A stretch of DNA of 64,000 bases from CAYQQK01 sp964420065. GTDB taxonomy: Bacteria > Bacillota > Dethiobacteria > DTU022. The stretch covers positions 105,136 to 169,135 of the forward strand of contig CAYQQK010000001.1 in the NCBI GenBank assembly GCA_964420065.1, read 5' to 3'. Both the position numbers and the translations under genes were made by a program. The notes under the pieces were generated by a model, which did no database searches, was not told the origin of the DNA, and saw only the letters and a program-made list of their open reading frames with translations. This document shows positions 1-8,162 of the stretch, piece by piece (position 1 is the first letter of the stretch; every line of letters starts with the position of its first letter).

Positions 1-1
1 G

Positions 2-199
2 TTACCCCTATGGCGTCACGCCTTTGATCTTTTCTTTGACGGGTTAAAAAAAATCAAACGTTATTTCGGTCGGGCCGTCCGGTGGTTGGGCCGGCCCCTG
101 ACCTGTGTTCGCGGCAGGGCCGGCTCGACTGTAAAAAAGGCCGGTTTGCATGTTCGCCCTTTTATGAGCAGGATATCTTCCCTGTGGTGCCGAAAATAA
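2..199 (+). CDS. yabQ: C-terminal fragment of spore cortex protein YabQ (partial)
   Basis: An open frame runs from the window edge to TAA at 197-199, giving about 65 residues rich in Arg, Lys, Trp and Phe (RHAFDLFFDGLKKIKRYFGR near the start). It lies directly upstream of divIC, where yabQ sits in the conserved Firmicute order yabP-yabQ-divIC. YabQ is a membrane protein needed for spore cortex formation, and its C-terminus is typically basic. No N-terminal membrane segments are visible because the gene is cut by the window. The call rests on synteny and composition more than on a conserved motif. The gap to the chosen divIC start is 32 bases. Confidence 0.55.
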   Translation, partial: LPLWRHAFDLFFDGLKKIKRYFGRAVRWLGRPLTCVRGRAGSTVKKAGLHVRPFMSRISSLWCRK

Positions 200-231
200 G
201 TTTGGAGATAGCTTTAGGGGAGAGGAAGGAG

Positions 232-573
232 TTGTCCAAGCGCTCGAGGCCGGTTCAGAAACTGCATCATGGCATGGTGACCAGGCTGCCCCGCAGGCGT
301 CGTTATACCGTGGGCAAGCTGGTTTTTATGGCGGGGATCGTGACGGCTGTGCTTTTTTGCACGATCATTGCCGTGCAATTTTTCCAGCAGGCGCGGATCC
401 GGAAAGATGTTCAGCGTTTCAAATTGCAACTGGCGCAGGTGGAAGAACGGAACCGGAGCCTTCACGAGGAGATCGATCGTCTTCTGTCGGATCCCGGGTA
501 TCTTGAATTTCTTGCACGGAAGCATCTTGGATTGGTTAAACCTGACGAAACGGTTTTCCGGCGGCAGGATTGA
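232..573 (+). CDS. divIC: cell division protein DivIC/FtsB family
   Basis: This is a septum protein that works with FtsL/DivIB in the divisome. The 113-residue product has a short basic cytoplasmic N-terminus, one membrane segment (about residues 31-52, LVFMAGIVTAVLF), then a coiled coil (VEERNRSLHEEIDRLL). It ends with the family-like YLEFLARKHLGLVKPDE, as expected for DivIC at 100-125 residues. I chose TTG at 232 because AGAGGAAGGA sits just upstream and because an earlier start at 82 would overlap the yabQ reading frame. GTG at 187 and ATG at 274 are less likely alternatives. The gene is followed by the S1 protein gene, as in Bacillus. Confidence 0.85.
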   Translation: MSKRSRPVQKLHHGMVTRLPRRRRYTVGKLVFMAGIVTAVLFCTIIAVQFFQQARIRKDVQRFKLQLAQVEERNRSLHEEIDRLLSDPGYLEFLARKHLGLVKPDETVFRRQD

Positions 574-637
574 CAATACCTTGAAACAGGCTATAATGAA
601 CTTGGGTTCAGTACAAGCAGAGACAAGGAGGCCTGGC

Positions 638-1036
638 GTGGGGATGCCCCTGAAAGTTGGGAGCATTGTTGAAGGGGTGGTTACGGGAATAACCAATTTC
701 GGTGCTTTTGTCCAGCTTCCGAACGGTTCAACCGGTTTGGTACACATTTCAGAGGTTGCCGATTCGTACGTCAAAGACATCAATGATTATTTGAAAAAAG
801 ACGAAAAGGTCAATGTGCGGGTTTTATCGGTAGACGGCGGTGGCAAAATTGGTCTTTCCATTCGAAAAGCAAAGGAAGGATGCGCCCGCCGGACCCGTTA
901 TAGCCGTGGTGACCGGGCGACGTTTGAGGACAAGCTGGCCAAGTTTATGAAAGAAAGCGATGAGCGGTTGCAGGATCTGCGGCGGAACACCGAATCGAAG
1001 CGAGGAGGACGCGGTACCTTTAAAGAAGCTTTTTAA
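638..1036 (+). CDS. S1 RNA-binding domain protein (YabR-like)
   Basis: The 132-residue protein opens with one complete S1 OB-fold domain (residues about 4-75) with the family core GSIVEGVVTGITNFGAFVQL, then GLVHISEVAD and KIGLSIRKA. The rest is a charged low-complexity tail rich in Arg, Lys and Glu. It closely resembles Bacillus YabR, a putative RNA-binding protein of uncertain role encoded between divIC and spoIIE, and the order is the same here. GTG at 638 is preferred because AAGGAGG ends six bases upstream. ATG at 644 and 596 are possible. A strong terminator follows. Confidence 0.85.
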   Translation: MGMPLKVGSIVEGVVTGITNFGAFVQLPNGSTGLVHISEVADSYVKDINDYLKKDEKVNVRVLSVDGGGKIGLSIRKAKEGCARRTRYSRGDRATFEDKLAKFMKESDERLQDLRRNTESKRGGRGTFKEAF

Positions 1037-1100
1037 TAAAAAGCCAATCAAACCGGCTGTGCTCTAACCGGGGGGCGTTTTTTGGCAAAATGGTTTTCAC

Positions 1101-1129
1101 AAACACTCTACCATGAAGAGTGTTTTTTT
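1101..1129 (+). terminator. rho-independent terminator after the S1 gene
   Basis: The perfect stem AAACACTCT/AGAGTGTTT with a seven-base loop runs into a T tract. It separates the divIC-S1 pair from spoIIE. Confidence 0.85.
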
Positions 1130-1235
1130 GTTTCGCCATGATTTTACGCGCCTGGTGCCGGATCGCCGTGCCGGAGGGGAACCTCCGGTCAAAGTTATGC
1201 CGTGTTTTCCCGGTCGGAACTGACTGCTGGTTGAA

Positions 1236-1303
1236 TTTGTCGTAAAAAAAAATTTAAGCGTCTCCATTGTTCTACAGACATTGTGAGGGTCCCCTTCTAT
1301 AAT
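1236..1303 (+). promoter_or_regulatory. spoIIE promoter with possible Spo0A boxes
   Basis: A perfect TATAAT lies at 1298-1303. Two weak -35 choices exist: CAGACA at 1275-1280 (17-base spacing) and TCTACA at 1271-1276 (21-base spacing). The Bacillus subtilis spoIIE promoter is known for an unusually long spacing and for activation by phosphorylated Spo0A. TTTGTCGTA at 1236-1244 and, on the opposite strand, TGTAGAA overlapping 1269-1276 each differ by one base from the TGTCGAA core of a 0A box. The arrangement suggests Spo0A control, which is inference. Confidence 0.5.
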
Positions 1304-1330
1304 GAAGTTGCATAAAGGGGGTGACCGGAC

Positions 1331-3535
1331 ATGATGAGAACGGGGGGGACAAGTTTAGCCCCTCAAGCTGCCTACAAGCCGACAATGGGCGGAAGGAAAC
1401 GTCTACAGGCTCTTGGGGTTCTTTATGAAAAAGGTAGGGTTCTGCTTACAGCGCCAAATCTGCTTCTGGCGGTGGCGGGTTATTTGCTGGGGCGGGCCAC
1501 CATCCTGGGAGAGGTAGCGCCCTTCGGCATCATTTTTTGGCTGCTGGTTCTGCGGGAGAAACCACAAAAAAACTTTTTGGTAGCGACTGCCGTTCTTATC
1601 GGCCGGGGAGGCGCATACGGCTGGCCGTCGGCGCTTTACCTCCTGGGAGCCATGGTAGTATTGTGGCTGCTCGAAGGACTATGGTTGCACCTTTTTCGCG
1701 GCCGATGCCCGCTGGTCCCGGCCGCGGCGGTGCTCCTGGCCCTCAGCCGCTACCCGAGTGTCTTAAGCTTAAGACTTCCCCTTTCCCTGGATGGGGTCCT
1801 GGTTCTTTTGGAAATGGTGATCGGGTTACTGGCAGTAGTGGTGCTCCAGCCCGGCGTACGCCTGGCCGGCTGTTTGCCCCGCAGTCGCGACCGGCCGTTA
1901 CCACGGCCGCTGGAGCAGGAAGAGATGATGGCCGTTTTTCTTCTTTTTGTCTTTGCCCTCCTTGGCCTCAAAGGGGTCATGGTCGGCCGCTTGTCCGTAG
2001 AAGCCGTGGTGAGCATGTTGTGCCTCCTGGGCATTGCCTACCTGGCCGGGGCAGGCTGGGGAGCCGCCACAGGTATAATCACAGGGACAATACTGGGGTT
2101 GGGAAACCCTCACTTTTACCTGACAATAGGGTCCCTTTCTTTTGGTGGCTTCTGGGCGGGGCTTTTAAGAGGTTACGGAAGATGGGTTTGCACCGCCGGT
2201 TTCATCTTCTCCCTGCCGGTCCTCTACTTGCTGGCACCGGGGGAAATGCCGGGAATTGACTGGAGGGAAGGTCTGCTCTCCCTGGTTATATTCCTGGCCT
2301 TACCTTCGCACTGGCTGGAGGCGCTGTCGCGGCAGTTCCTCCGGGCGGGATTGCAAGGAACAGAGGAGGCGGTGGGGGAGAGTACGCGCCGGCAGGTTGC
2401 CCGGCGGATGTACCTGTTTGCCGGTATTTTTCGGGAGCTGGCCGCTGATTTCAGCCGGGCAGCAACGGGAAATGGGAGCGTGCGGGAAGACGAACCATAT
2501 CCCCTGCTGGAAAACCTGATGAACCGTGTCTGTCGTTCTTGCCTCTTCCGTCAGAGGTGTTGGGAAAAGGACCTTTACAGCCATCACCGTTTGATCCTGG
2601 ATCTTCTGGCCAGAGCCGAGGTAGAGGGTAAGGTAGGGGAGGCTCATCTGCCTCCTGCTTTCCGGGAGCGATGCCATCAACCCGGTATCCTGGTCGAAGC
2701 CGTGAATAACCTGAAGGAGGTATGGGCAGTTAACCGGTTTTGGGAGCGACGGGTAAAAGAGGGGCAGGAACTGGTCGCCGGCCAACTGGCCGGAATTTCG
2801 ACCGTGCTGGAGGAGCTGGCCGGCGAGGTCGAGGCGGATCCGTTCCCTACCGGTGTGGGTGAGCAGACGCCCCTCTACAACCTGGAGCTGGGCCTGGCCC
2901 AGAAAGCCGGGCACAACCAACAGGTCTGTGGTGACCACTATAGCTTCATCGAGCTGGACCCGGGCAGGGAGGCCATTATCTTGAGCGACGGGATGGGCAA
3001 AGGTCCGCAGGCAGCGGAAGAGAGCAAAGCCGCTACGCGTATGTTGGAGCTCCTGCTGGAGGCGGGGCTCCCGAAGGAGCTGGTTTTGCGCACCGCCAAC
3101 TCTTTGCTGCAGCTGCGGTCGGGGGAGGACAGCTTTGCCACCGTTGACCTGGCTGTGATTGACCTGCGGGAAGGGGCTGCGGAACTCATCAAATTGGGGG
3201 CTGCCCCCGGCTACCTGAAAAAAAGGACCGGGGTCCTGGAAATTGGAGCCTCTTCCCTTCCTCTGGGGATTCTCTCCAGCTTGGAAGCGGAAAGCCATCT
3301 TGTGAAGCTTTCCCCTGCGGATCTTTTGGTGATGGCTACCGATGGAGTGGCCGATCCTGACGGGGATACCGCGTGGCTGGGTTCACTTCTGGAAGAAATG
3401 GATTACAGCCCGCCCCAGGTGGCGGCCGACCGCATCGTCGAGGAGGTAACATGCCGTTCCGGCGGCTGCCTCCGGGATGATTTGACGGTGATTGCCTGCC
3501 GTCTGATGCCCCTGCGCACCGGCCGCCCTCCTTAA
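1331..3535 (+). CDS. spoIIE: stage II sporulation protein E (membrane PP2C phosphatase)
   Basis: SpoIIE dephosphorylates SpoIIAA in the forespore and so releases sigma F; it also acts at the polar septum. The 734-residue protein has an N-terminal region of roughly eight to ten membrane segments (residues about 40-330), a central region with the cysteine cluster CRSCLFRQRCW, and a C-terminal PP2C domain (about 525-730). Phosphatase motifs seen are LSDGMGKGPQAAEES, ATVDLAVIDL, MATDGVADPDGD and RDDLTVIACRL. It is somewhat shorter than the roughly 827-residue Bacillus protein. ATG at 1331 follows AAAGGGGGTGA. It is flanked by its own promoter and terminator, so it is probably monocistronic. Confidence 0.95.
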   Translation: MMRTGGTSLAPQAAYKPTMGGRKRLQALGVLYEKGRVLLTAPNLLLAVAGYLLGRATILGEVAPFGIIFWLLVLREKPQKNFLVATAVLIGRGGAYGWPSALYLLGAMVVLWLLEGLWLHLFRGRCPLVPAAAVLLALSRYPSVLSLRLPLSLDGVLVLLEMVIGLLAVVVLQPGVRLAGCLPRSRDRPLPRPLEQEEMMAVFLLFVFALLGLKGVMVGRLSVEAVVSMLCLLGIAYLAGAGWGAATGIITGTILGLGNPHFYLTIGSLSFGGFWAGLLRGYGRWVCTAGFIFSLPVLYLLAPGEMPGIDWREGLLSLVIFLALPSHWLEALSRQFLRAGLQGTEEAVGESTRRQVARRMYLFAGIFRELAADFSRAATGNGSVREDEPYPLLENLMNRVCRSCLFRQRCWEKDLYSHHRLILDLLARAEVEGKVGEAHLPPAFRERCHQPGILVEAVNNLKEVWAVNRFWERRVKEGQELVAGQLAGISTVLEELAGEVEADPFPTGVGEQTPLYNLELGLAQKAGHNQQVCGDHYSFIELDPGREAIILSDGMGKGPQAAEESKAATRMLELLLEAGLPKELVLRTANSLLQLRSGEDSFATVDLAVIDLREGAAELIKLGAAPGYLKKRTGVLEIGASSLPLGILSSLEAESHLVKLSPADLLVMATDGVADPDGDTAWLGSLLEEMDYSPPQVAADRIVEEVTCRSGGCLRDDLTVIACRLMPLRTGRPP

Positions 3536-3581
3536 CCTTTCCAAGTTTCTCCCGGTAGAAGAGTTACAGTGCACTGTTTTT

Positions 3582-3609
3582 GGCAACCGCGCGGGCGGTT
3601 GCCTTTTTT
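3582..3609 (+). terminator. rho-independent terminator after spoIIE
   Basis: The nine-pair stem GGCAACCGC/GCGGTTGCC has a four-base loop and is followed by six T residues. Confidence 0.9.
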
Positions 3610-3760
3610 CGGCAAAACCCGGAATCTTCCGGCCCGTGTCGTGCATGATATGGTAAGATTGCGTTGGGGGCCGGAAGCAGAAGGGCACACGGGGCAATCC
3701 TGTGCCGCAGGGTTTTTCCCCACGATACATAAATCAAATTTTACAAACGGAGGGTTTGTG

Positions 3761-5236
3761 GTGTTTTTTGATCGGGTGCGATGTTACATTGCCGAACACC
3801 GGCTTCTCGAGCAGGGCGAGCGGGTAGTGGTGGCAGTTTCAGGCGGTCCCGATTCCTTATGCCTGCTGCACTTGTTGCAACGGCTTGCTCCCGCCCTTCA
3901 ATTAAAACTGATCGTGGCCCATCTCAACCACCGTTTCCGTCCCGAAGCCCGGGCCGAGGCCGCCCGGGTCGCCCGGACGGCCCGCCGCCTGGGGTTGACT
4001 TTTATTGGAGCAGCGGTCGATGTCCCCGCCTGTTGTTTCGCCGGCGGCCTTTCCGCCCAGGTAGCCGCCCGGATCGTACGCTACCGGTTCCTGCTGCAAA
4101 CGGCCCGTCGTTTTCGTGCAAGCGCTGTTGCCGTCGGCCACCATATGGACGACCAGGCCGAGACGGTACTTTTTCATTTTTTACGCGGGACCGGTCCGGA
4201 GGGGTTGGCCGGTATGTTGCCACGGCGCCCCCTGGGATCGGTGCACTTGATCCGGCCCCTTCTTTGTGTTACCCGCACCCAGATTGAAGCCTACTGCCGG
4301 CGTTACCGGTTGGAGCCATCCCTTGATGCCAGCAACCTGGAACCGATCTACACCCGCAACCGCATGCGCCTGGAGTTGATTCCTCATTTAAAGGAACGGT
4401 ACAACCCGCGTCTGGCCGAGGCCCTGTTCCGGCTTGGAGCACAGGCGGCAGCCGACCGGGAGTACCTGCGACGGCAGGCGCGGCACGCTTTTTTGCAATT
4501 GGCGCACCGTGAGGGGGCGGGCCGGGTTATTTTACCCGTATCCGGGTTGCTGGCACTGCCCGCGGCTTTACGGGGTCGAGTTGCTCGGTTGACCCTTCGC
4601 ACCATGATTCCGGCCCGGAAAGCCGGATGGGTACAGGTTCGGCGTCTGTTGGACCTGTGTGCTTCCTCCCGTCCGGCAGCGATGTCCTTGCCGGGCGGGG
4701 GTATGGCCCGGTTTGCTTACGGCCGGTTGGTGATCGTATCTTCCCGAAAAGAACCTGGCGAACCGCCGGAACCGGTTATATTGCCGGTTCCCGGCAAAGT
4801 TGTGCTGTCCTGGGCCGGCGGCTGGATCAGTGCATGGCCGGCCTTTCCGGATGAACTGGATTGGCCGCCGCCATCGGTGCGGGCCTACCTGGATCGGGAT
4901 CTTCTTCCCGGCCCGCTCCTGGTCCGGACCCGTTGGAGGGGAGCCCGCTTTTACCCCCTGGGAGCGGCAGGCCCGAAAAGACTAAAAAAGTTTTTAATTG
5001 ATGCCAAAATCCCTCGGGAACGGCGGGATCGCCTCCCCCTGGTTACCGCAGGGGAAGAAATCTTGTGGGTGGCAGGGATAAGAATTGCCCATCCTTACCG
5101 GGTTACCCCCGATACTGTTCGAGTGCTGGTGCTCGAGGTTGTGTTCGAAGGGAAGCAGGGGCAAGGGGCGGGAAAACAAAAACTGATCAAAAGATATGGA
5201 ACGGCACTCAAATGTGATGACGGGCAGGGACCCTGA
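3761..5236 (+). CDS. tilS: tRNA(Ile)-lysidine synthase TilS
   Basis: TilS attaches lysine to C34 of the CAU-anticodon isoleucine tRNA, changing its decoding to AUA; the gene is normally essential. The protein of about 491 residues begins with the PP-loop ATPase domain (VAVSGGPDSLCLLHLL near residue 25, then GHHMDDQAETVLFHFLRGTG). It ends with the TilS C-terminal domain (FYPLGAAGPKRLKKFLIDAK, then WVAGIRI). Two adjacent GTG codons at 3758 and 3761 follow GGAGGG; I chose 3761 on spacing. The order tilS-hpt-ftsH is the classic Firmicute arrangement. Confidence 0.93.
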   Translation: MFFDRVRCYIAEHRLLEQGERVVVAVSGGPDSLCLLHLLQRLAPALQLKLIVAHLNHRFRPEARAEAARVARTARRLGLTFIGAAVDVPACCFAGGLSAQVAARIVRYRFLLQTARRFRASAVAVGHHMDDQAETVLFHFLRGTGPEGLAGMLPRRPLGSVHLIRPLLCVTRTQIEAYCRRYRLEPSLDASNLEPIYTRNRMRLELIPHLKERYNPRLAEALFRLGAQAAADREYLRRQARHAFLQLAHREGAGRVILPVSGLLALPAALRGRVARLTLRTMIPARKAGWVQVRRLLDLCASSRPAAMSLPGGGMARFAYGRLVIVSSRKEPGEPPEPVILPVPGKVVLSWAGGWISAWPAFPDELDWPPPSVRAYLDRDLLPGPLLVRTRWRGARFYPLGAAGPKRLKKFLIDAKIPRERRDRLPLVTAGEEILWVAGIRIAHPYRVTPDTVRVLVLEVVFEGKQGQGAGKQKLIKRYGTALKCDDGQGP

Positions 5237-5291
5237 TCAGCCTCGGTGGAAAAGAGTCCGGGAGAAAAGCTTTCTCCAAGGAAGGAGTGGC

Positions 5292-5813
5292 ATGATGAAC
5301 CGGAAAACTGAAGTACTGTTAAGCCGAACTACAATCGCCGCTCGGGTAAATGAATTGGCCGCCGAAATAAACCGGGATTATGCCGGTAAATCGTTGCTGC
5401 TCGTGGCTGTTTTAAAAGGAGCGGTAGTATTTCTAAGTGATCTCATGCGTCACCTTCATGTTCCGGTTGAGGTCGACTTTATCGCTGTTTCAAGTTACGG
5501 GCACTCCACCGTTTCTTCGGGGGTGGTACGGATCATGAAAGACCTGGACCGGGGTATTGATGAAAAGCATGTTCTGGTGGTCGAAGACATCATCGATACC
5601 GGACTGACCCTGAATTACCTGCGGGAAAATTTGCAGCAGCGGCATCCGGCTTCGCTGAAAGTAGTCGTTCTTCTGGATAAGCCGGAACGACGCAAGGTTG
5701 TTCTCAATCCCGATTACTGTGGATTTATCATTCCCGATTATTTTGTCGTCGGTTACGGTCTTGACTACGGCGAACAGTACCGCCACCTGCCCGATCTATG
5801 CCTTCTCTCCTGA
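5292..5813 (+). CDS. hpt: hypoxanthine phosphoribosyltransferase
   Basis: This purine-salvage enzyme converts hypoxanthine or guanine plus PRPP to IMP or GMP. The 173-residue protein carries the PRPP-binding motif VLVVEDIIDTGLTL, the family sequence LKGAVVFLSDL, and LLDKPERRK and PDYFVVGYGLDY near the end, which line the base pocket. The length is typical. The start at 5292 (ATGATG pair) follows AAGGAG; ATG at 5295 has equally good spacing. It sits 55 bases downstream of tilS and ahead of ftsH, which has its own predicted promoter. Confidence 0.94.
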   Translation: MMNRKTEVLLSRTTIAARVNELAAEINRDYAGKSLLLVAVLKGAVVFLSDLMRHLHVPVEVDFIAVSSYGHSTVSSGVVRIMKDLDRGIDEKHVLVVEDIIDTGLTLNYLRENLQQRHPASLKVVVLLDKPERRKVVLNPDYCGFIIPDYFVVGYGLDYGEQYRHLPDLCLLS

Positions 5814-5866
5814 AATAAGGGGAAAAAGCCCAACCGGACTCTACTATGCGCCGGAGAACACATTGA

Positions 5867-5895
5867 TTGAAGATCGGGAAACGGTGTGTTAGAAT
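5867..5895 (+). promoter_or_regulatory. predicted sigma-A promoter for ftsH
   Basis: TTGAAG (5867-5872) and TAGAAT (5890-5895) are separated by 17 bases, with a TG dinucleotide giving an extended -10. It lies just upstream of the ftsH ribosome-binding site. Confidence 0.55.
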
Positions 5896-5924
5896 ATAGA
5901 ATACACCGGGAAGGGGGAGGCTTT

Positions 5925-7907
5925 TTGAATCCTTTCTTGCGCCAGATAACTTTTTACTTGATCATCGCTCTGGTGGTTATCATGCTCTTGACTCTTTTCA
6001 ATAGCGAGAAAGTACCGGAGGAGATCACATATAACAGTTTCGTCGAGCTGATCAACAAGGGAGAAGTCAAGGAAGTAACCATGTTCGGGGGGGAAGAAAT
6101 TTCCGCCGTACTGAAGGACGGCACCACGATCAAAACGGTTCGCCCGCCGGACCATAGCCTGACCGAGCTACTTTTGGAAAATAAAATTCCTCTAAAATCT
6201 CAAACCAAGCAGGGGCCAAAATGGTGGCAGTCCGCTTTAACCTATATGATCCCGTTCCTGCTTCTCTTCGGCATTTTCTTTTTTTTCATGCAGCAGAGTC
6301 AGGGCGGCGGGAGCCGGGTGATGAACTTTGGTAAAAGCCGGGCCCGGCTGCATAGCGACAGTGAACGTAAAAAAGTGACCTATGATGATGTGGCCGGCGC
6401 CGATGAGGAGAAGGCCGAGCTGGCTGAAGTGGTGGGCTTTTTGAAGGACCCGCGCAAGTATATCGAACTCGGCGCGCGTATTCCCAAGGGCATCCTTTTG
6501 GTGGGACCGCCGGGGACAGGCAAGACGCTGCTTGCCCGGGCCACCGCCGGTGAAGCGGGTGTGCCCTTTTTTAGTATCAGCGGTTCGGATTTTGTAGAAA
6601 TGTTTGTTGGTGTCGGGGCGGCACGGGTACGGGACTTGTTCGAAAATGCCAAGAAGAGCTCGCCCTGTATTGTTTTCATCGACGAGATCGATGCAGTCGG
6701 ACGGCAGCGCGGTGCCGGCCTGGGGGGAGGTCATGACGAACGGGAGCAGACTTTAAACCAGCTCCTGGTGGAGATGGACGGTTTTGATGTAAACGAGGGA
6801 ATCATTATCCTTGCCGCTACCAACCGCCCGGACATTCTCGACCCGGCCTTGCTCCGTCCGGGACGATTTGATCGCCAGGTGACCGTAAATTTCCCGGATG
6901 TCAAGGGCCGCGAAGAAATTTTGAAGGTGCATGCTCGCAATAAACCTCTTGGCGAGCAGGTTGATCTGAAGGTAATTGCCCGGCGCACCCCGGGGTTTAC
7001 AGGGGCCGATCTGGAGAACGTGGTCAACGAAGCGGCGTTGCTTACCGCGCGGCGCAACAAAAAAAAGTTGGGAATGGAAGAAATTGAAGAAGCGATCGAC
7101 CGGGTCATTGCCGGAACCGAGAAGCGGAGCCGGGTTATCAGCGAGTTTGAGAAAAAAATAGTTGCCTACCACGAGGCCGGTCATGCCCTGGCGGGCTACC
7201 TGCTACCCCATACCGATCCGGTGCATAAGGTTTCGATTATCCCCCGCGGGCGTGCCGGCGGTTACACCCTGATGTTGCCCGAGGAAGATCGCTACTATAT
7301 GACCCGTTCGGAACTATTGGACCGTGTTTCGGTCCTCCTTGCCGGCCGGGTGGCGGAAAAAATGGTTTTGGACGAAATTAGCACCGGTGCTCAGAACGAT
7401 CTAGAACGGGCAACCTACATGGTGCGCCAGATGATCATGGAGTATGGCATGAGCGATGCTTTGGGACCGATCACCTTCGGGAAAAAACACGAGGCGGTAT
7501 TCCTGGGCCGGGACCTGGCCCGGGATCGGGATTTTAGTGAAGAAATTGCCAAGGCTATCGATCAGGAGATTCGTGTCACCGTGGACAATTGCTATCAGCG
7601 GGTGGAAGAAATCCTGCAACAGAACCGGGATAAACTGGAACGGCTGGCCCGAGCGCTGTTGGAACAAGAAACTCTCAGCGCTGAAGAGATCTCTGCTTTG
7701 ATCGAAGGGCGTGAGTTGCCCCGGGAAGAAACGGAAGCGGAAGATACCCGGGAACCATCGCTTCAGGGAATACCCGCTGCCGTAGAAACGGCCCGTAAAA
7801 CATCGCCTGTCAGCGGAACAGAAGTAACGGGTTGCAAAAAGGCGGCCGCACGGGCTGCGCTTCACTCCCGTGGGGATGAGTTGGAACAACCGCAAGAAGA
7901 ACATTAA
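5925..7907 (+). CDS. ftsH: ATP-dependent zinc metalloprotease FtsH
   Basis: This membrane-bound AAA protease degrades misfolded membrane and regulatory proteins. It has two N-terminal membrane segments flanking an extracytoplasmic domain, an AAA module with Walker A GPPGTGKT and Walker B FIDEIDAVG, the second region of homology (NRPDILDPALLRPGRFDR), and the zinc site HEAGH. The tail of about 60 residues after the peptidase is acidic and low in complexity. Product length is about 660 residues, which is normal. TTG at 5925 follows AGGGGGAGG and gives the family-type N-terminus; the upstream GTG at 5886 lacks a ribosome-binding site and lies inside the promoter. Confidence 0.96.
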   Translation: MNPFLRQITFYLIIALVVIMLLTLFNSEKVPEEITYNSFVELINKGEVKEVTMFGGEEISAVLKDGTTIKTVRPPDHSLTELLLENKIPLKSQTKQGPKWWQSALTYMIPFLLLFGIFFFFMQQSQGGGSRVMNFGKSRARLHSDSERKKVTYDDVAGADEEKAELAEVVGFLKDPRKYIELGARIPKGILLVGPPGTGKTLLARATAGEAGVPFFSISGSDFVEMFVGVGAARVRDLFENAKKSSPCIVFIDEIDAVGRQRGAGLGGGHDEREQTLNQLLVEMDGFDVNEGIIILAATNRPDILDPALLRPGRFDRQVTVNFPDVKGREEILKVHARNKPLGEQVDLKVIARRTPGFTGADLENVVNEAALLTARRNKKKLGMEEIEEAIDRVIAGTEKRSRVISEFEKKIVAYHEAGHALAGYLLPHTDPVHKVSIIPRGRAGGYTLMLPEEDRYYMTRSELLDRVSVLLAGRVAEKMVLDEISTGAQNDLERATYMVRQMIMEYGMSDALGPITFGKKHEAVFLGRDLARDRDFSEEIAKAIDQEIRVTVDNCYQRVEEILQQNRDKLERLARALLEQETLSAEEISALIEGRELPREETEAEDTREPSLQGIPAAVETARKTSPVSGTEVTGCKKAAARAALHSRGDELEQPQEEH

Positions 7908-7941
7908 AGGTTACGAAAACCATTTTCCTGCCTGCATACTC

Positions 7942-7963
7942 AGGAGCCATCCGGCTCCTTTTG
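7942..7963 (+). terminator. rho-independent terminator after ftsH
   Basis: The stem AGGAGCC/GGCTCCT with a four-base loop is followed by TTTGCTTTT. Confidence 0.75.
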
Positions 7964-7999
7964 CTTTTGTGAACAAAATATCTCGGGGAGGTTGGGGCT

Positions 8000-8062
8000 A
8001 TGTCCCGGGAGTATGTGACCTGGCCCGGCGATCCGGCGGTTCGTGATTTTTATCACTTGTAG
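8000..8062 (+). CDS. possible 20-codon micro-ORF upstream of fhs
   Basis: ATG at 8000 follows GGGGAGG at a suitable distance and encodes a 20-residue peptide ending at TAG 8060-8062. Its sequence (core YVTWPGDPAVRDFY) is rich in aromatic and acidic residues and does not look like random translation. It sits between the ftsH terminator and fhs, about 100 bases before the fhs start, which has its own strong ribosome-binding site. It could be a leader peptide or an independent small protein. I do not recognise it, and coding is supported only by the ribosome-binding site and composition. Confidence 0.35.
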   Translation: MSREYVTWPGDPAVRDFYHL

Positions 8063-8162
8063 GAGAAAGGATTTACGCCCACCATGGCGAAATAAAATGA
8101 TATTTGTGCCAATACAGGAGGTTCAGTATTTTCAGCGGCACTTAAAAAAAGGAGGTATTGGT

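Noticed and set aside
2300..3298. 332-codon antisense frame opposite spoIIE
   Set aside because: There is no ribosome-binding site or recognisable domain, and spoIIE on the other strand is certain.
7964..8162. Tetrahydrofolate riboswitch or Rex site in the fhs leader
   Set aside because: I looked for the conserved riboswitch core and for paired TTGTGAA/TTCACAA. Only one TTGTGAA half is present and no riboswitch core was recognised.
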